DNA of 64,000 nucleotides from Anthoceros angustus (Eukaryota; Streptophyta; Anthocerotopsida; Anthocerotales; Anthocerotaceae), in assembly GCA_010909165.1 (NCBI GenBank), contig MU008158.1, positions 3,125,478 to 3,189,477 of the forward strand. The letters are read 5' to 3'. Positions 1 to 13,400 of the stretch are shown piece after piece. The number at the start of each line of letters is the position of its first letter. Position 1 is the first letter of the stretch. The translations under genes were made by a program, and so were the position numbers. The notes below the pieces were generated by a model. It did no database searches. It was not told the origin of the DNA and was given only the letters and a program-made list of their open reading frames with translations.

Positions 1-2130
1 ATGCGAAGAACACCGTACCGCATGATATGTGAGAAGTTGTGCTCTAGTTTTGCCTTCTTCTATCCTTCGTCGATGGCAATGTTTATGCATCATGAACAAA
101 GTTCCTTGGGGCATGGGGAACTTGTCCATGATGCATCAAACGCATATGGTTTTTGCCCTTTTTTCTTTGACTTCGGAAAATGGTCCTTGGCCTTTGGTAG
201 AAGTGAATGGTAATGTCTTCATCTTAGAAGGGTATATTATGTATGTCTATATATGCAAGAATAACACCGTTAACGTGCATGATAGGATAGAAGTTGTGTT
301 GTGGGTTTTTGCCTTTTGTGGCATTGTTTTTCCATGCATCGTCGATAAAGTTCCTTGGCCTATGGCGAAGGAACTGTGTGCATTGAAAAGTTCCTTTCCA
401 TATGTTACCTTTTGTATGCTTCGTGCATCTTTCCCGACATGTGGGAAAGGCTCCTTGGTCTTTGGCAGATGTGACAATGAATGTATTCGTCGTTGAACTG
501 AGGTATATCATGTATGTCTATATATGTGCAGGAATAACAACGTAAACCTGCATGACATGGGCGAAGTTTTGTTTTGGTTTTGTCCCGTTGTAATCTTCGG
601 CTGTGGCAATTCTTTGAATGCAGCATCCAAAAAGTTGTGTGGCCCATGGGGATTGATTTTTTCCCACGATGCGCCGAAATTTCCCTTGTGTTTTTTCACC
701 ATGCTTGGCCTATGTGTATGCTTGGCCAATGGAATTGTCTCTACATGCATCATCGAAAAGGGTCCTTGGCCTATGGTACAAGTCATTGTTCATGACCGGT
801 CTTTGAAAATAGTTATATCATACATGGCTATATATGTAGGAATAACGTGGAAAACAACAAGGTGCTTGCGGTTGGCATACACGTTTTCCCTCCGCATCGT
901 GGGCGTAAAACATTGGCCACATGGCGGATGACGCATGATGCATACGCTGTCGCATGACCGCACTTGGGCGATCTCAAGGTTGTGGAGTCCGAGGCACAAA
1001 CGCCAAGGAACGGCAGCGCAAACTCGCCCCGTCGCCGCGATCCACAACGGCGGCAGTGAACGTTGGGAAGCCCCGAACTTGCCGTGATGGGCGAAGTTTT
1101 GTTTTGGTTTTGTCCGTTGTAATCTTCGCGGCAATTCTTTGAATGCATCCTCCAAAAGTTGTGTGGCCCATGGGGATTGATTTTTCCCACGATGCGTAAA
1201 TTTTCCTTGTGTTTTTTCTGTATGCTTGGCCTATGTATGCTTGGCGATGGAATTGTCTCTACATGCATCATCGAAAAGGGTCCTTGGCCTATGGTACAAG
1301 TCATTGTTCATGACCGGTCTTTGAAAATAGTTATATCATACATGGCTATATATGTAGGAATAACGTGGAAAACAACAAGGTGCTTGCGGTTGGCATACAC
1401 GTTTTCCCTCCGCATCGTGGGCGTAAAACATTGGCCACATGGCGGATGACGCGGATGATGCAATACGCTGTCGCATGACCGCACTTGGGCGATCTCAAGG
1501 TTGTGGAGTCCGAGGCACAAACGCCAAGGAACGGCAGCGCAAACTCGCCCCGTCGCCGCGATCCACAACGGCGGCAGTGAACGTTGGGAAGCCCCGAACT
1601 TGCCGTGATGGGCGAAGTTTTGTTTTGGTTTTGTCCTTGTAATCTTCGCAATGGCAATTCTTTGAATGCATCCTCCAAAAGTTGTGTGGCCCATGGGGAT
1701 TGATTTTTCCCACGATGCGCCGAAATTTCCTTGTGTTTTTCCGTGCTTGGGCTATGTGTATGCTTGGCGACTGGAATTGTCTCTACATGCATCATCGAAA
1801 AGGGTCCTTGGCCTATGGTACAAGTCATTGTTCATGACCTGGTCTTTGAAAATAGTTATATCATACATGGCTATATATGTAGGAATAACGTGGAAAACGA
1901 ACAAGGTGCTTGCGAAGTTGGCATACGGTTTTCCCCTCCGCATCGTGGGCAGAAAACATTGGCCACATGGCGGATGACGTTTTTGCATGATGCATGCCAA
2001 TACGTTGTCGTGCATGACTGCACTTGGGCTGATCTCAAGGTTGTGGAGTCCGAGGCACAAACGCGAAGGAACGGCAGCGCAAACTCGCCCCCGCGCGATC
2101 CACAACGAGCAGTGAACGTTGGGAAGCCCC
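1..2130. repeat. Tandem repeat block, about 0.52 kb units
   Basis: Three clear units begin near 558, 1087 and 1607 (each opens with GGCGAAGTTTTGTTTTGG) and end near 2130. Each carries the same landmarks in order: GTTGTGTGGCCCATGGGG, a TCCTTGGCCTATGG segment, an ATGGCTATATATGTAGGAATAAC segment and a GC-rich tail. Bases 1-529 hold older half-units spaced about 270 bp apart (for example 231 and 501). Open frames on both strands differ between units and none is conserved, so no gene is called. The first 373 bases contain no CAG or CTG. Confidence 0.8.
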
Positions 2131-2279
2131 GAACTTGTGATGGGCGGAACGAACTGGGCCATAACGAGGGAAAGAGCGAGAAGCGCCGAAGAATGGCGAG
2201 GGGGCGGAGGCGGAAGCGGCGACGCATCGGTGCATAGAACGGGTGGTGGGGCGCCGCCACCCCGGCTTGTAGGGCGTAT

Positions 2280-4500
2280 TGCGGGAGGTGTGATATGATG
2301 GATGGAGAGGAAGGAGCCGAGGTGGTGCGCGTGCTCCTCGGCCGATGGATGACGGGCAATCGCTTTTCCGAGCGCACCTCCTTGGAATGGAAGCGAGGAG
2401 TTTGCATCGCGAGTGGCTAGTGGAAACGCGGAAGACGTGGTGCGGAATGTCAAGGTAAAACATACAAAATTTTAACGATCACAACACACGGCGAGAGCGA
2501 AAGGGCGGTTGTAAATCCGGTGATGGTGATGCCAAGGAGGTGAAGCTCCGGGACAAAGGGAAGCAATCGAGGACGGTGGTGGCCCAAGCGGATGGCCGTC
2601 GGAGCGGGGAAGGCGGGGAGGCGGGGTGTCCATGGATGGCGGGCGACGCTGGCACTGATGAGAGGTGCGACGGATGAGGAAGGGTCTACGAGGAGCTACG
2701 CTTTTCGCCGTCGCTTTTGCTATGCTACATGGGTGCCAGGCAATTGTGGCATTGGTAGTAATAGTGGCGGTGGCACTGCTACTGTTTATGGACCGAGACG
2801 GTGACCCGGAAAAGTATGTTTATGTAATTGATGAGAGAACCCGAATATTGAGTTTAAGCGAACATTTTGGCGCTCCAGACACAATCGACCGCGAATGTCG
2901 TGGGAAGAGGAAAGGAGTTGGTTACGCCTACAAACGAAATGTAGGCCAAAGGGGTTGTGAGAAGGGCCGGGACGCCCGTGTCATGGTTGCCAAAGGAGTT
3001 CCGGCTGGTGTGGAGGTATTGCAAGTGTGATGGATGGAGAGGCGAGTGCGAGTGCGTGCTCCTCGGCGATGGCGATGGCGGCGGTGGGCAGCGCCACGCA
3101 TGCGCACCTCGGAATGGAAGCGGAGGAGTTTGCATCGAGTGGCTAGTGGAAGCGGAAGGCGTGGTGCGGAATCAAGGTAAAACATACAGTGCAGCTGCGA
3201 TCACAACACACGGCGAGCGAAAGGGCGGTTGTAAATCCGGTAGCAGTCTTGGTGATGCGAAGGAGGTGAAGCTCCGGGACAAAGGCAATCGGAGAGGACG
3301 GGTGGTGGCCCAGCGGGGATGGCCGTCGGAGCGAAGGCGGTCGTGGAGGCGGGGTGTCCATGGATGGCGGGCGATGCGTTGGCACTCGGTATGAGAGGTG
3401 CGACGGATGAGGAAGGGTCTACGAGGAGCTACGTTTTCTTTGTCGCTTTTTAACTATGCGATCCAGATTATGGCGGTGCCATCTTTGTACAATTGTGGCA
3501 TTGGTAGTAATAGTGGCGGTGGCACTGCTGTGTTTGCGTGGGACGGTGACCCGGAAAAGTTTGTTTATGTAATTCATGAGAGAACCCGAATATTGAGTTT
3601 AAACAGTGAACATTTTGGGCGCTCCAGTACACACTGACCTGCGAATGTCATGGGAAGAGGAAAGGAGTTGGCGGTTACGCCTACAAACGAAATGTAGGCC
3701 AAAGGGGTTGATGAAGGGCCGGGACGCCCGTGTCATGGTTGCCAAAGGAGTTCCGGCTGGTGTGGAGGTATTGCAAGTGTGATGGATGGAGAGGCGAAGG
3801 AAGGGCGGTGCGCGTGCTCCTCGGCGATGGCGATGGCGGCGGCGGGCGGCGCCACGCATGCGCACCTCGGAATGGAAGCGGAGGAGTTTGCATCGAGTGG
3901 CTAGTGGAAGCGGAAGGCGTGGTGCGGAATCAAGGTAAAACATACAGTGCAGCTGCGATCACAACACACGGCGAGCGAAAGGGCGGTTGTAAATCCGGTA
4001 GCAGTCTTGGTGATGCGAAGGAGGTGAAGCTCCGGGACAAAGGCAATCGGAGAGGACGGGTGGTGGCCCAGCGGGGATGGCCGTCGGAGCGAAGGCGGTC
4101 GTGGAGGCGGGGTGTGCCATGGATGGCGGGCAGTACGTTGGCACTCGGTATGAGAGGTGCGACGGGATGAGGAAGGGGTCTACGAGGAGCTACGTTTTTG
4201 CTGTCGCTTTTTTCGCTTGCTATGCAGTCACAGTTATGGCGGTGCCATGCTGTGCAATTGTGGCATTGGTAGTAATAGTGGCGGTGGCAGCCTGCGCCTG
4301 TGTTTGCGTGGACCGAGACGGGTGACCCGGAAAAAGTATGTTTATGTAATTGATGAGAGAACCCGAATATTGAGTTTAACGTGAACATTTTGGCTCCGAC
4401 TGCGAATGTCGTGGGAAGAGGAAAGGTTACGGTTCGCCTACAAACGAAATGTAGGCCAAAGGGGTTGTGAAGGCGGGGGCGTCCGTGTCATGGTTGCCAA
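2280..4500. repeat. Tandem repeat block, about 0.75 kb units
   Basis: Three units can be aligned by shared landmarks: GAGTTTGCATCG near 2397, 3126 and 3885; GGTGAAGCTCCGGGACAAAG near 2540, 3266 and 4022; GAACCCGAATATTGAGTTTAA near 2838, 3580 and 4360. Each unit contains a stretch that translates to a hydrophobic IVALVVIVAVA-like segment, but the frame is lost differently in each copy. The block ends abruptly near 4505, where the GC-rich region begins. It looks like a decayed satellite or a tandemly amplified repeat fragment. Confidence 0.8.
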
Positions 4501-4619
4501 AGGAGTTCCGCGGTTGAACAGGCGGGTGGACAAATGGAGTCCATGACAGCAGTGGCGAACGCGCCACGAGAACTGCAACTCCCATTCCGTGAAGTGCATG
4601 CCGCTTTGAGGAGGCGAAC

Positions 4620-6600
4620 ATGGGGCGGCAGCAGCGGGCGGCGCACCGGAGGAAGAAGCGGGAGGCCGTGGCCACCGTGAACACCTCGGCCAGCCAGCCG
4701 TGGTGCATTTGCAATATTGGGAGCGCATAAGGCGGGAAGGGAAGAAGGCGGGGTGGAGGAGGAAGGTCAAGCGCATGTGGGAAGACGGATGGAGGACAAG
4801 GGCATGGCGGTAGTGGCGGGAGCGGGAGGGCGAGGCGACGCGCATCGGGTGGAGGGTGGAGGACGCCTGGCGTGGCGGCGGCCGGCGGGGCGACGGGAGG
4901 AAGAGCCATGGCGGAGGGGCGGCCGCCGCCATGGCGGCGGCGGCCGCCGCGGCGCGCGGGCGGCAGAGGGAGGAGGCGGGGAGGCACCTCCCCTCCCCAG
5001 CAGGGCGCGCATGGAAGGGGCGGTGCAAAGGGCAGGAGGAGGCACCTCCCCATGGCGGTGGCGGAGGCGGGGAAGGGCGGCCGCCGCCATGGCGGAGGAG
5101 GGCACCTCCCCGCCGACGGCATCGGCAGCGGGGAGGGCACCTGCAGCAGCGGGGAGGAGGAGGGGAGGCACCTCCCCATGGCGGCGGCCGCCGCCGACGG
5201 GAGGGGGGCGGCAGCAGAGGCGCAGCGGGGAGGGCACCTGCAGCGAGGCGGTGGGAGGCGCAGGGGGAGGGGGGGGAGGGCACCTTGCCTCCCCATGGCG
5301 GCGGCCAGGCCAGGCAGCGGAAGGGCGGCGCAGGAGGAGGAGGAGCACCTGCCTCCCCATGGCGGGCGGCCAATGGGAGGAGGAGGGGAGGGCACCTGCC
5401 CTCCCCATGGCGCGACGCCGGTGGAAGGGCGCACCGGAGGAGGAGGGGAGGGCACCTTGCCTCCCCATGGCGACTGATTCCATGGAGGGAAGGGCGGCGC
5501 CACGGAGGAGGAGGCGGGGAGGCACCTTCCTCCCCATGGCGGCGGCAGCGAGGGAACCGGCGAGCAATGGAGGAGGAGGGGAGGGCACCTTCCTCCGGCG
5601 GCAGCATCCCCATCTTAGGAAGGGCGGCGCAGCAGCGGAAGGGGAGGGCACGGCTTCCCCGCCGACGCATCGCCACGGGTGCAGAGGAGCACCTCCCCAT
5701 GGCGACCGGAACGCTGGCCGCGGAGGCGAGCACAAGGAGGAAGGCGGGGAGGCACCTTCCTCTCCCATCGCGACGGCCTCCGGATTCGGCAGCGAGGGGA
5801 GGAGGTTGCCCTCCCCATGGCGGAGGGGAGGAGGCGGAGGCGAGGAGGAAGCCAACCCCGCTGGGTGGAGGACGCCGACGAGGGGCCATGGCCGCCGCCG
5901 ACGAGGCCGAGGGGGTGGAGGAGGAGGCGGGAGGCGGCCGCCTGAGCCGAGGTCGAGCTCGGCATGGCGGTGGCGGCGGCAGTAATGTCCGCCGCCATGC
6001 CCGAGCCGAGGTCGCCATGGTGGCGGAGGCGAGATCGCCGCCGCCGAGACCGAGGCCGACGGATGGCTCCGGCGGGGAATGAGGGCGGATGCGATGGGGG
6101 CGACGCCATCCCGCCCGCTGGACGAGGCAACACGGCCGGCGGCGATCGCCGCAGGGGAGTGGGATCGAGCGCCAGCCGCTTGAGGAAGCCGCCACGGAGG
6201 AATAACCGCCCATCGGCGGCATCTCGACGCCGAGCGGAAGGCAGATTAGGCGGAGGCTCGAGGCATGGAGGAGGAGCGGAGGCGCTGGCCGCGCGAGCTC
6301 ACGGCGGAGGCCAGATCCGCGGCACCGCCGGAGGAGGAGGAGGGGAGCAACGGCCGAGGGCGGCGGAGGCGGAGGCGGCGTCAAGGAGAAGGAGAGCGAG
6401 TGCGCCCGACCCCAACTCCGCGGAGGCGAGCACAAGGGGAGGAAGCGCGATTACGAGGAATCGGACACGGTGTCCGGCGGAAGCGCAGCGGGGAGGGCAC
6501 GGTGCCCTTCCCCGCCGACGGCATCGCCACGGTGGAGGAGGCGACGCCGAGCGGAAGGCAGATTAGGCGGAGGCGATGAGGCGGAATGCTCGGCCGTGGA
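4620..6600. repeat. GC-rich CCATGG-containing minisatellite
   Basis: A 2 kb stretch built from GGAGGAGGGGAGGGCACCT and CTCCCCATGGCGGCGGC-like words, repeated at irregular intervals of roughly 50-60 bp between about 4980 and 5830, with related sequence to 6600. A GCGGAAGGCAGATTAGGCGG segment occurs twice, near 6233 and 6557. Because the DNA is very GC-rich and purine/pyrimidine asymmetric, long frames stay open on both strands (one of 665 codons), giving only Pro/Ala/Ser/Arg/Gly-rich translations. These are not called as genes. Confidence 0.75.
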
Positions 6601-8639
6601 GGCCATGGAGGCACAATTAAGGTTCTCCGCAGATGATCGCGCATGGATGACGAGGGAAGTAGGCGCGTCATCCCTTGTGCTCGAGTTCCATCCAGCTGCT
6701 TTTGGTTTTGCATAGGGGCGAGGCATGCGAGGAAGGCCGCAGAGGAGATAGGGTTTGATGCTAGTGCAATTTTGCGATGTGCGTGGACATCCTTTTGATG
6801 AATGGAATGGCACCCTTATCATGTGAACGGCTCGTTGGAGGGACCGTAAACTTTGTTGGTGAGGTATCGACCGTGAATCGCTCGAACATGTCCTCGAATC
6901 GCCTTCCTCGCGTTTTGATCGCCATCATCTCGTGACGGACGAAACGCGCAATGGAGAAGGATGTCCGTACTCCCGTAAAGCGATGGGATCGGAGGAGCGG
7001 TAGAACAAATTTAAGCGTGGAATCCCCAAATCCCACCACGGCGTAGTCCGCCACATGCACCCGATTTCTTGAGGCAATCAAGGCGGCTTCATGTTCCAAA
7101 GAACATTTTCAACCCTCCACACGCCGCTGTCCGCTGCCTTTCTTAGCTGTGGGACAATGGAATCGTGATTTTGTGAGGGAGGCTATCATGCTGGAAACAT
7201 TGAGAAGGACGATCGTGCTCGCCACGGTAAGAAGCAAGAGCTCGCCGAATGAAAACAACATGGTCACCGGTGCCGCAGCCCATCATTGCATTCGCATACC
7301 ATGGCCGCGATCGAGGGTTCGCAACCACACCGGTGTGGTCGGCGCGCAGGGGCAGTTAGTTTGCCATCCATGGCGGGCCATGGAAGAAAACTTTATGGCG
7401 TAAGGTAGGGTGGAAATGAAAACAATGTGTCACGGCTCTTTGTTTTGAAAGTTGCAAGGACAAAACATTTTCAACCCTACACCCTTTTCGAGGAGAGTGT
7501 GTCCCTTTGGTGCTTGGCCGCTGGTTAGGGCGCCAAAGCGCCATGTGACCATGTCTTTGTAAAAAGATACCGTACTGGAATCTACGGCATATTCCTCAAG
7601 ATCCCCACGGCTTGCATGGGTTTCGCGAAAAAAAAAATGTCCCATCCCCTCTGTCCTCTTTGGTATGCCATACCCAACGAATGGGAGCCTAGTTTAACCA
7701 AAAGAACAAGCCTAGTTTGGGCTTTGCAAAAAAGAGAAGCTTCTATGGTTATATATTTGCTTAGAGATCATAGAAAAGATCTAATACTATGGGATCATAA
7801 TAATATTTAAATCTATAGATCTATAGATTATAAAAATTATTACTTATATGAGGATAAATCTTATTTATTTATTTTTATTTTTATTTTCATAAAAGTAGGT
7901 CATATTTGAGTTAAACTTTACACTATATGGACAAGACACTAGGGAATAACATAGTGACTATGCAAGTGGCTAATCAAATAAAGGTATGGTTAAAATATTA
8001 AGAAACAGCTTTTGAGTTTCTTATGAATTACCGATCTAGTCACGCGGCATCCACAATTTTTTAGGGTAGTGGACAAAAAGAAATAGTCTCACTGCATACG
8101 GCGGAACTATTTCGGTATGTCACACATGACCACATCGATCGGGGCTACGGCCCCCCGGTGTATCGATGTTGTCAACCTACCCAATGATGCACGCAAAGTT
8201 TTCATGATAGACAGAAACTTTTTTTCTCTCAGGTTTAGGGTTGCGTTTAAGGTCATTTGCATTTCCGTGCCATTGCGGCATGCATCTGGGCGCCGTATGT
8301 GAGCGGTTGCATTGGCGCTGTGCTTGCTGTTTGCAATTGCGTTTGCACTGCACTCATCGTTTGTGTTTGCGGCGCGGCTGAGTGCGTTTGCCTTTGTGTG
8401 CAAGGCTGAATTGTTTAGCACTGGCTGCATATAGGGCTGCAACGTTTCCTAGGCCTACTGCCTATGGGGGTGTAGTTTCACATAGCACTAAGTAGCTTGA
8501 AACAAGCTTGTACCAGAAGGACCAACACAAGAAGGGCTTCCATGAAAACAGTCACATAGATACAAGGCTTGCACCCAAAAAAGCCTACAGTGCACAAGTG
8601 TAAAGTTCAAAGGGCCTACTGAACCACATAACACAGCAG
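6601..8639. other. Intergenic, no gene recognised
   Basis: No homology-bearing frame was recognised on either strand. From about 7790 to 8050 the sequence becomes strongly AT-rich (ATTTATTTATTTTTATTTTTATTTT near 7862). Short open frames around 7149-7400 and 7616-7810 have no recognisable domain. Confidence 0.5.
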
Positions 8640-9500
8640 GTTGATCCCTGTCCACGCCCACGGCGTGGCTTCAGCCGGCGTCCACTGCTGCACGTACTCG
8701 GGCAATGCCTCCCCCCTGCTCCTGCACACCCTGCACAAATATCTTGGCCGCCTGTTAAACCTGTATGTGTGGTGATCGTAGGTGTGTCATCTTCTGAATT
8801 TTCAGTTTCAGCGGACTCACGTGAAAGAGAAAAAAGCAGACCTGAATCTTCTCTAATGTGAGGAGAACGTAGTTCACAAAAGGTGATACTACGAGCAAGT
8901 GTGAGTTTCCTGGTCTTAGGGTCATACAGCTTGTAGGTTTTACTTTCCTTAGAATAGCCTACAAAGAATAGGGCCTGGACCTATCATCTAACTTCCGACG
9001 TTTGGACACAGGAATAAACAAAAAAGCAGGGGAGCCAAAGGCACGAAGATGCAGCAAACTGGGTTTCTTCCTCCAAAAGGCTTCGAAAGGGGTTGTATCA
9101 GGTAAAGAGTCTGTGGGAACTCTGTTTAAGATAGCCGTCACAATCGCCTCTGCCCAATGTCCCTTTGGAAGTCCTGACCAGGAGAGCATGCTACGTGTCA
9201 TCCCCATCAAAGTCTGATTTTTTCTCTCAGCCACTCCATTTTGCTGCGGAGTGTATGGAACCGTGAGTTGCCTGCGAATTCCATGTTTCTGAAAAAGATC
9301 ATCATATTTCTGCCCAAGAAATTCCCCACCATTATTAGTCCGTAGACATTTAACTAACTTGCTAGTTTGTCGTTGAACCAGGGAAATCCAAGCGGCTATC
9401 TTATCAAATGCCTCACTCTTCAACTTCAAAGGAAATGTCCAAGTGAATCGAGAATAGTCATCTATAAGAGTTAGATAATACCAAGCGCCCCCCAAGGAAG
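8640..9500 (-). pseudogene. Ty1/copia integrase fragment
   Basis: The minus strand of 9495-8959 encodes the core and C-terminal half of a copia integrase. It shows LIDDYSRFTW, LRTNNGGEF, the QQNGVAERKN segment carrying the catalytic Glu, and the LRAFGSPAF segment typical of copia polyproteins. After KLDDRS the frame breaks near 8960, but the expected continuation (KTYKLYDPKTRKLTLARSI) can be followed in another frame down to about 8640. Protease, reverse transcriptase and RNase H are absent and no LTR was seen, so this is a decayed fragment. Confidence in the family is high. Confidence 0.85.
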
Positions 9501-9708
9501 AGACATTGTGTCATAGAAAGTTTTTGCCACGCGTACAAACCTACCGAAGCTATGTGACATGTATTATACATATATTATACGCAAGTATTTGAAAGATGCC
9601 GTGGCATATTTCCGTAGCGTACACCCAAAAAAAAAACAAAGTCACACACATGAAGCCGAGTGACAAGATTGGTATTCCATAGTTTCTATTGCATTGAAGA
9701 AGAGATTC

Positions 9709-9740
<32 letters not shown>

Positions 9741-10178
9741 CGATCACTTAAATTTAAATGGGACTACTAAATGCCACCATATAGCATAACATCGAAGTAA
9801 GTTAGTTTTTCTAGGGTTGACAAGCTCAGCATTTGCCACATTAACTCCCTCCTTGTTAAGGATAAATATTTTTCAAAATGGTCCTATATACATATTGCTT
9901 AAAGTAGAACAGAAATATGTTCCAGAGATATATAAATATGAAACTTCTTTAAATATAGTATAATTAATTAATCCCAGATTGTGGAATCTCATTTTAAGAT
10001 ACATTGGTATTTCATAAGGTTTATCTAAAATAAATTATATAATTTAGAATATATATAATTATAATTATTTTTAATATATACTCTGAATTTCAGTTATAAT
10101 CGGTAGAGTATTAGAGTGTACAAGATGGCGTAACATGGTGACTGGAACTGACGCGGCAAAGCAGGTCATATTTTATGC
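9501..10178. other. AT-rich spacer with (TA)n microsatellite
   Basis: Very AT-rich sequence upstream of the raffinose-synthase-family gene. It contains an uninterrupted (TA)14 run at 9713-9740. No coding frame is recognised. Confidence 0.7.
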
Positions 10179-10486
10179 ATGTCCAGAGTCCAGCCAGTTG
10201 AAACTGCTGACGGAGCATCCAGGGTGAGTGTGACACTGGGATCCGCCCAAAGATGGATCTTGCAGGGCCAGCAAATTGACAGAACGCTCGGCAGCGGGAG
10301 AGCTGGTCACCTTGACCTTCCTCCTGGTACGAGGATAACTGCAGGGTGCAACAGATATCGGCCTAACAGCAGTGGTTGCCTCTCAATCCTTCACCAACCT
10401 TGGACATACGATACTCCCAACCATTCGAGTTCTCGTCCCAGAGCTCGCCAGAAGCTGTCACGTTTCAGACCTCCAATCTCCAACCT

Positions 10487-13400
10487 ATGGCGCCCTTCTG
10501 TGGGAAGAGAAGCATCACTCCTGGAATTTCCATCTTGGATGCCCAGTTAATGGTGTACGGGCAGCCCATACTGTCCAAGTTGCCGACCAATGTGCGCCTC
10601 ACTCCTGATCCAGGATTGGGAGTGTTGCATGGCGCGTTTTTGGGAGTATCAGCCTCAGAGCCCAGCAGTCGTCACGTTCTGACCATCGGGAACCTTGAGT
10701 TTGTTTCTCAACTCGTCACGTCCTGGTCTTCCTGACTAACGTATGTTTATGTTTTGCACCATTTCTTGCTCCTGCATCAGCTCTTGTCTTGTTGATTGAT
10801 ATTTAACTGGCTGTTCTGATCAGCCTTCTGTTCGCTCGCTCGAATGGGACACAGGGGCCGACGTTTCATGTGCTGTTTCCGATTCAAACTGTGGTGGATG
10901 ACTCAGAGGATGGGCAATGTGGGACGGCATGTACCTCAGGAGACTCAATTTATGCTTCTGGAAAGCAAGCTGGAGTCCTCTTTGAGTGAGGAGGAGGGGC
11001 TAGGGCAGCATAATCATACAGTGTACACTGTGTTTTTGCCTCTTCTGGATGGGCCGTTCAGGGCTTCACTTCAGGGCACTGATTTGGATGAACTGCAGTT
11101 GTGTTTGGAAAGCGGTGTGTAATTTCAAGAGCTTGGGTGGTGTTCCTAGTGCATGTGCTTTCAATGCTAGATCTTTTTCATTCAATTTCTACAGATCCCT
11201 GTTATGCTCCACCTCATAAATGTGGCAAATGTTTTGAGTGTCCCAGGTGATCCCATGGTGAAAACATCTGAATCAAGCCATGCTATGTATATTGGAACTG
11301 GAGCAGATCCCTTTGAAGTTGTGTCGGATGCAGTGCGGTGAGCTTGCAGAAGAGAATCCTGCATCATATTCTTGTGGTGTTGTTACGTTCTCTGAGCTTG
11401 TTGAGCAGGAGAACCATGACCCTGGAAAATATTGGTGCAGGGCCGTTGAAGCACACTCCTGTTCATTTGTTCATCGGGAGAAGAAGAAGGTGAGAGCTGT
11501 AATGCGCCCTTCTCTTTCAAAAACCATCAGACTTTCAGATTGGGGATGGTACCCGTGATGAACAAACTTGTACAGATGCCTGGCATGCTGGATTGCTTTG
11601 GATGGTGTACTTGGGATGCTTTCTACACAGATGTCACAGCAGATGCCGTAAATGAAGGCCTGAAAAGGTACTCGGGGTCCCTGAATCTGCTGGTCAACTC
11701 TGCTGCTTGTTAGAATGTTTGGTCTGTAAATTGAAAACTGAGGGGTTCTTAGCTAAATAGCTGCTGGTACCTTTGACAAGCTTGTTCGACGGGGGCACTC
11801 CTGCACGATTTTTAATCATTGATGATGGGTGGCAATCTCTCGACTCAGATAAAGGTGGGAATGCAACAGTCTCTGTAGGCACACAGTAAGTAAGACATCT
11901 CAAACCCTTTCTACAATGAAAACATCACTAACATAATTGCTTCATCTTCATCTACCTCCTGCATTGAACTTTGCACAGATATGCAAGCAGATTGAGTAGC
12001 ATTAAAGCAAATCACAAGTTTGAAAGGGAAGACAAGGAAAATGGTGCAAGCTTGGGTCTGCAGCATTTAATCCAGGCATCAAAGGCGAATTTTCAGTTGA
12101 AGTAGGTGATAAGTCCAGACATCTTGTTGAATGCTTGGGAGCTAAATGGCAGTATGTCAGTTTTCAGTTTTTTGACGGGTGCAATGCATTGCCTGTTCGT
12201 CACGCTGATCAGGTACATTTACGTTTGGCATGCTCTTGCTGGTTACTGGGGAGGGGTGCAACCAAATGCTGAAATGGAGAAATACAAGCCTGTGGTGACG
12301 TATCCCGTGCACTCCCCTGGAATATTAGCCAACCAGCCTGATATGGCTGTAGACAGCCTCACTGTGAATGGATTGGGCCTGGTCAACACAGAGAAGTTGT
12401 ACGACTTTTTCAATGATCTGCATAGCTACTTGGCAAGCGCAGGCATAGATGGTGTGAAGGTGGATGCACAGTCAATAATTGAAACCCTCGGAGCTGGGTG
12501 CGGTGGCCGGGTCCAGTTGGTGAAGCAGTATATCCAAGCACTTGAAGCATCTGTAGCTCGAAACTTTCCAGATAATGGTTGTATAGCATGTATGAGTCAC
12601 AGCTCTGATGGAATTTACAGGTTAGCAGTATTTCCATGCCTTTGAGCAAGTGAAGGTTTGCTGTTTTGCATGACTCGCTGAATCTGTTTTCTGTGAGCAG
12701 TACCAAGCAAATAGCTGTTGTCCGTGCCTCGGACGACTTCTATCCCCGGGATCCTGCGTCGCACACCATCCACATTGCTTCCGTGACGTACAACAGTCTA
12801 TTCCTAGGCGAATTTATGCAGCCTGACTGGGATATGTTTCAGGTTAAGTCATGTCTCTGTTCCTTCACACCATTCTGTCATGTATTCCCTGTATCTGCAG
12901 TAGTTTGACCAGTGGATTGTCGGTTCTGTAAGTGCAGAGCCTTCATCCGGCCGCAGCTTATCATGCAGCTGCACGTGCTGTTGGAGGGTGTGCGATCTAT
13001 GTCAGGTGGGGGTTCTCTTGCCCGCCAAGATGTTGGCAACAGAAATGCTTTTGCGATGGGCTCTATATACATGTGCTGCTTGGAATAACACGAGTGAGGG
13101 TGGTGTTGCAGTGATAGGCCAGGACAGCATGATTTTGAGTTATTAAGGAAACTTGTGCTTCCTGATGGGACTGTCCTGCGAGCAAAACTCCCTGGGCGAC
13201 CAACTTGTGACAGCCTGTTCGCAGACCCAGCTAGAGACGGGACGAGGTGAGTGCCTGCAGTCACTGGAAGGTGTTCCTAAAATCTGGGTTGCGGTGAAAG
13301 AGAGGGTTGGGAATTCCAGTCACGTAATCCTTTGAAGTCCTTCTTTTGCTACGCAGTCTGTTGAAGATCTGGAACTTGAACAAGTTCACGGGTGTTTTGG

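Noticed and set aside
1-2130. Regularly spaced repeats as a possible CRISPR array
   Set aside because: Units are about 520 bp with no constant short repeat/spacer structure, and the genome is eukaryotic.
2665-4384. Repeated hydrophobic ORFs (IVALVVIVAVA-type) that look like a small membrane protein family
   Set aside because: The hydrophobic stretch occurs once per 0.75 kb repeat, but start, frame and downstream sequence differ in every copy. It is better explained by the repeat than by a gene.
4438-6435. Very long minus-strand open frame (665 codons) and several 350-420 codon frames on both strands
   Set aside because: Composition is entirely low-complexity Pro/Ala/Arg/Ser/Gly from GC-rich minisatellite DNA. 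Open frames occur on both strands, as expected from scarcity of stop codons, and no domain is visible.
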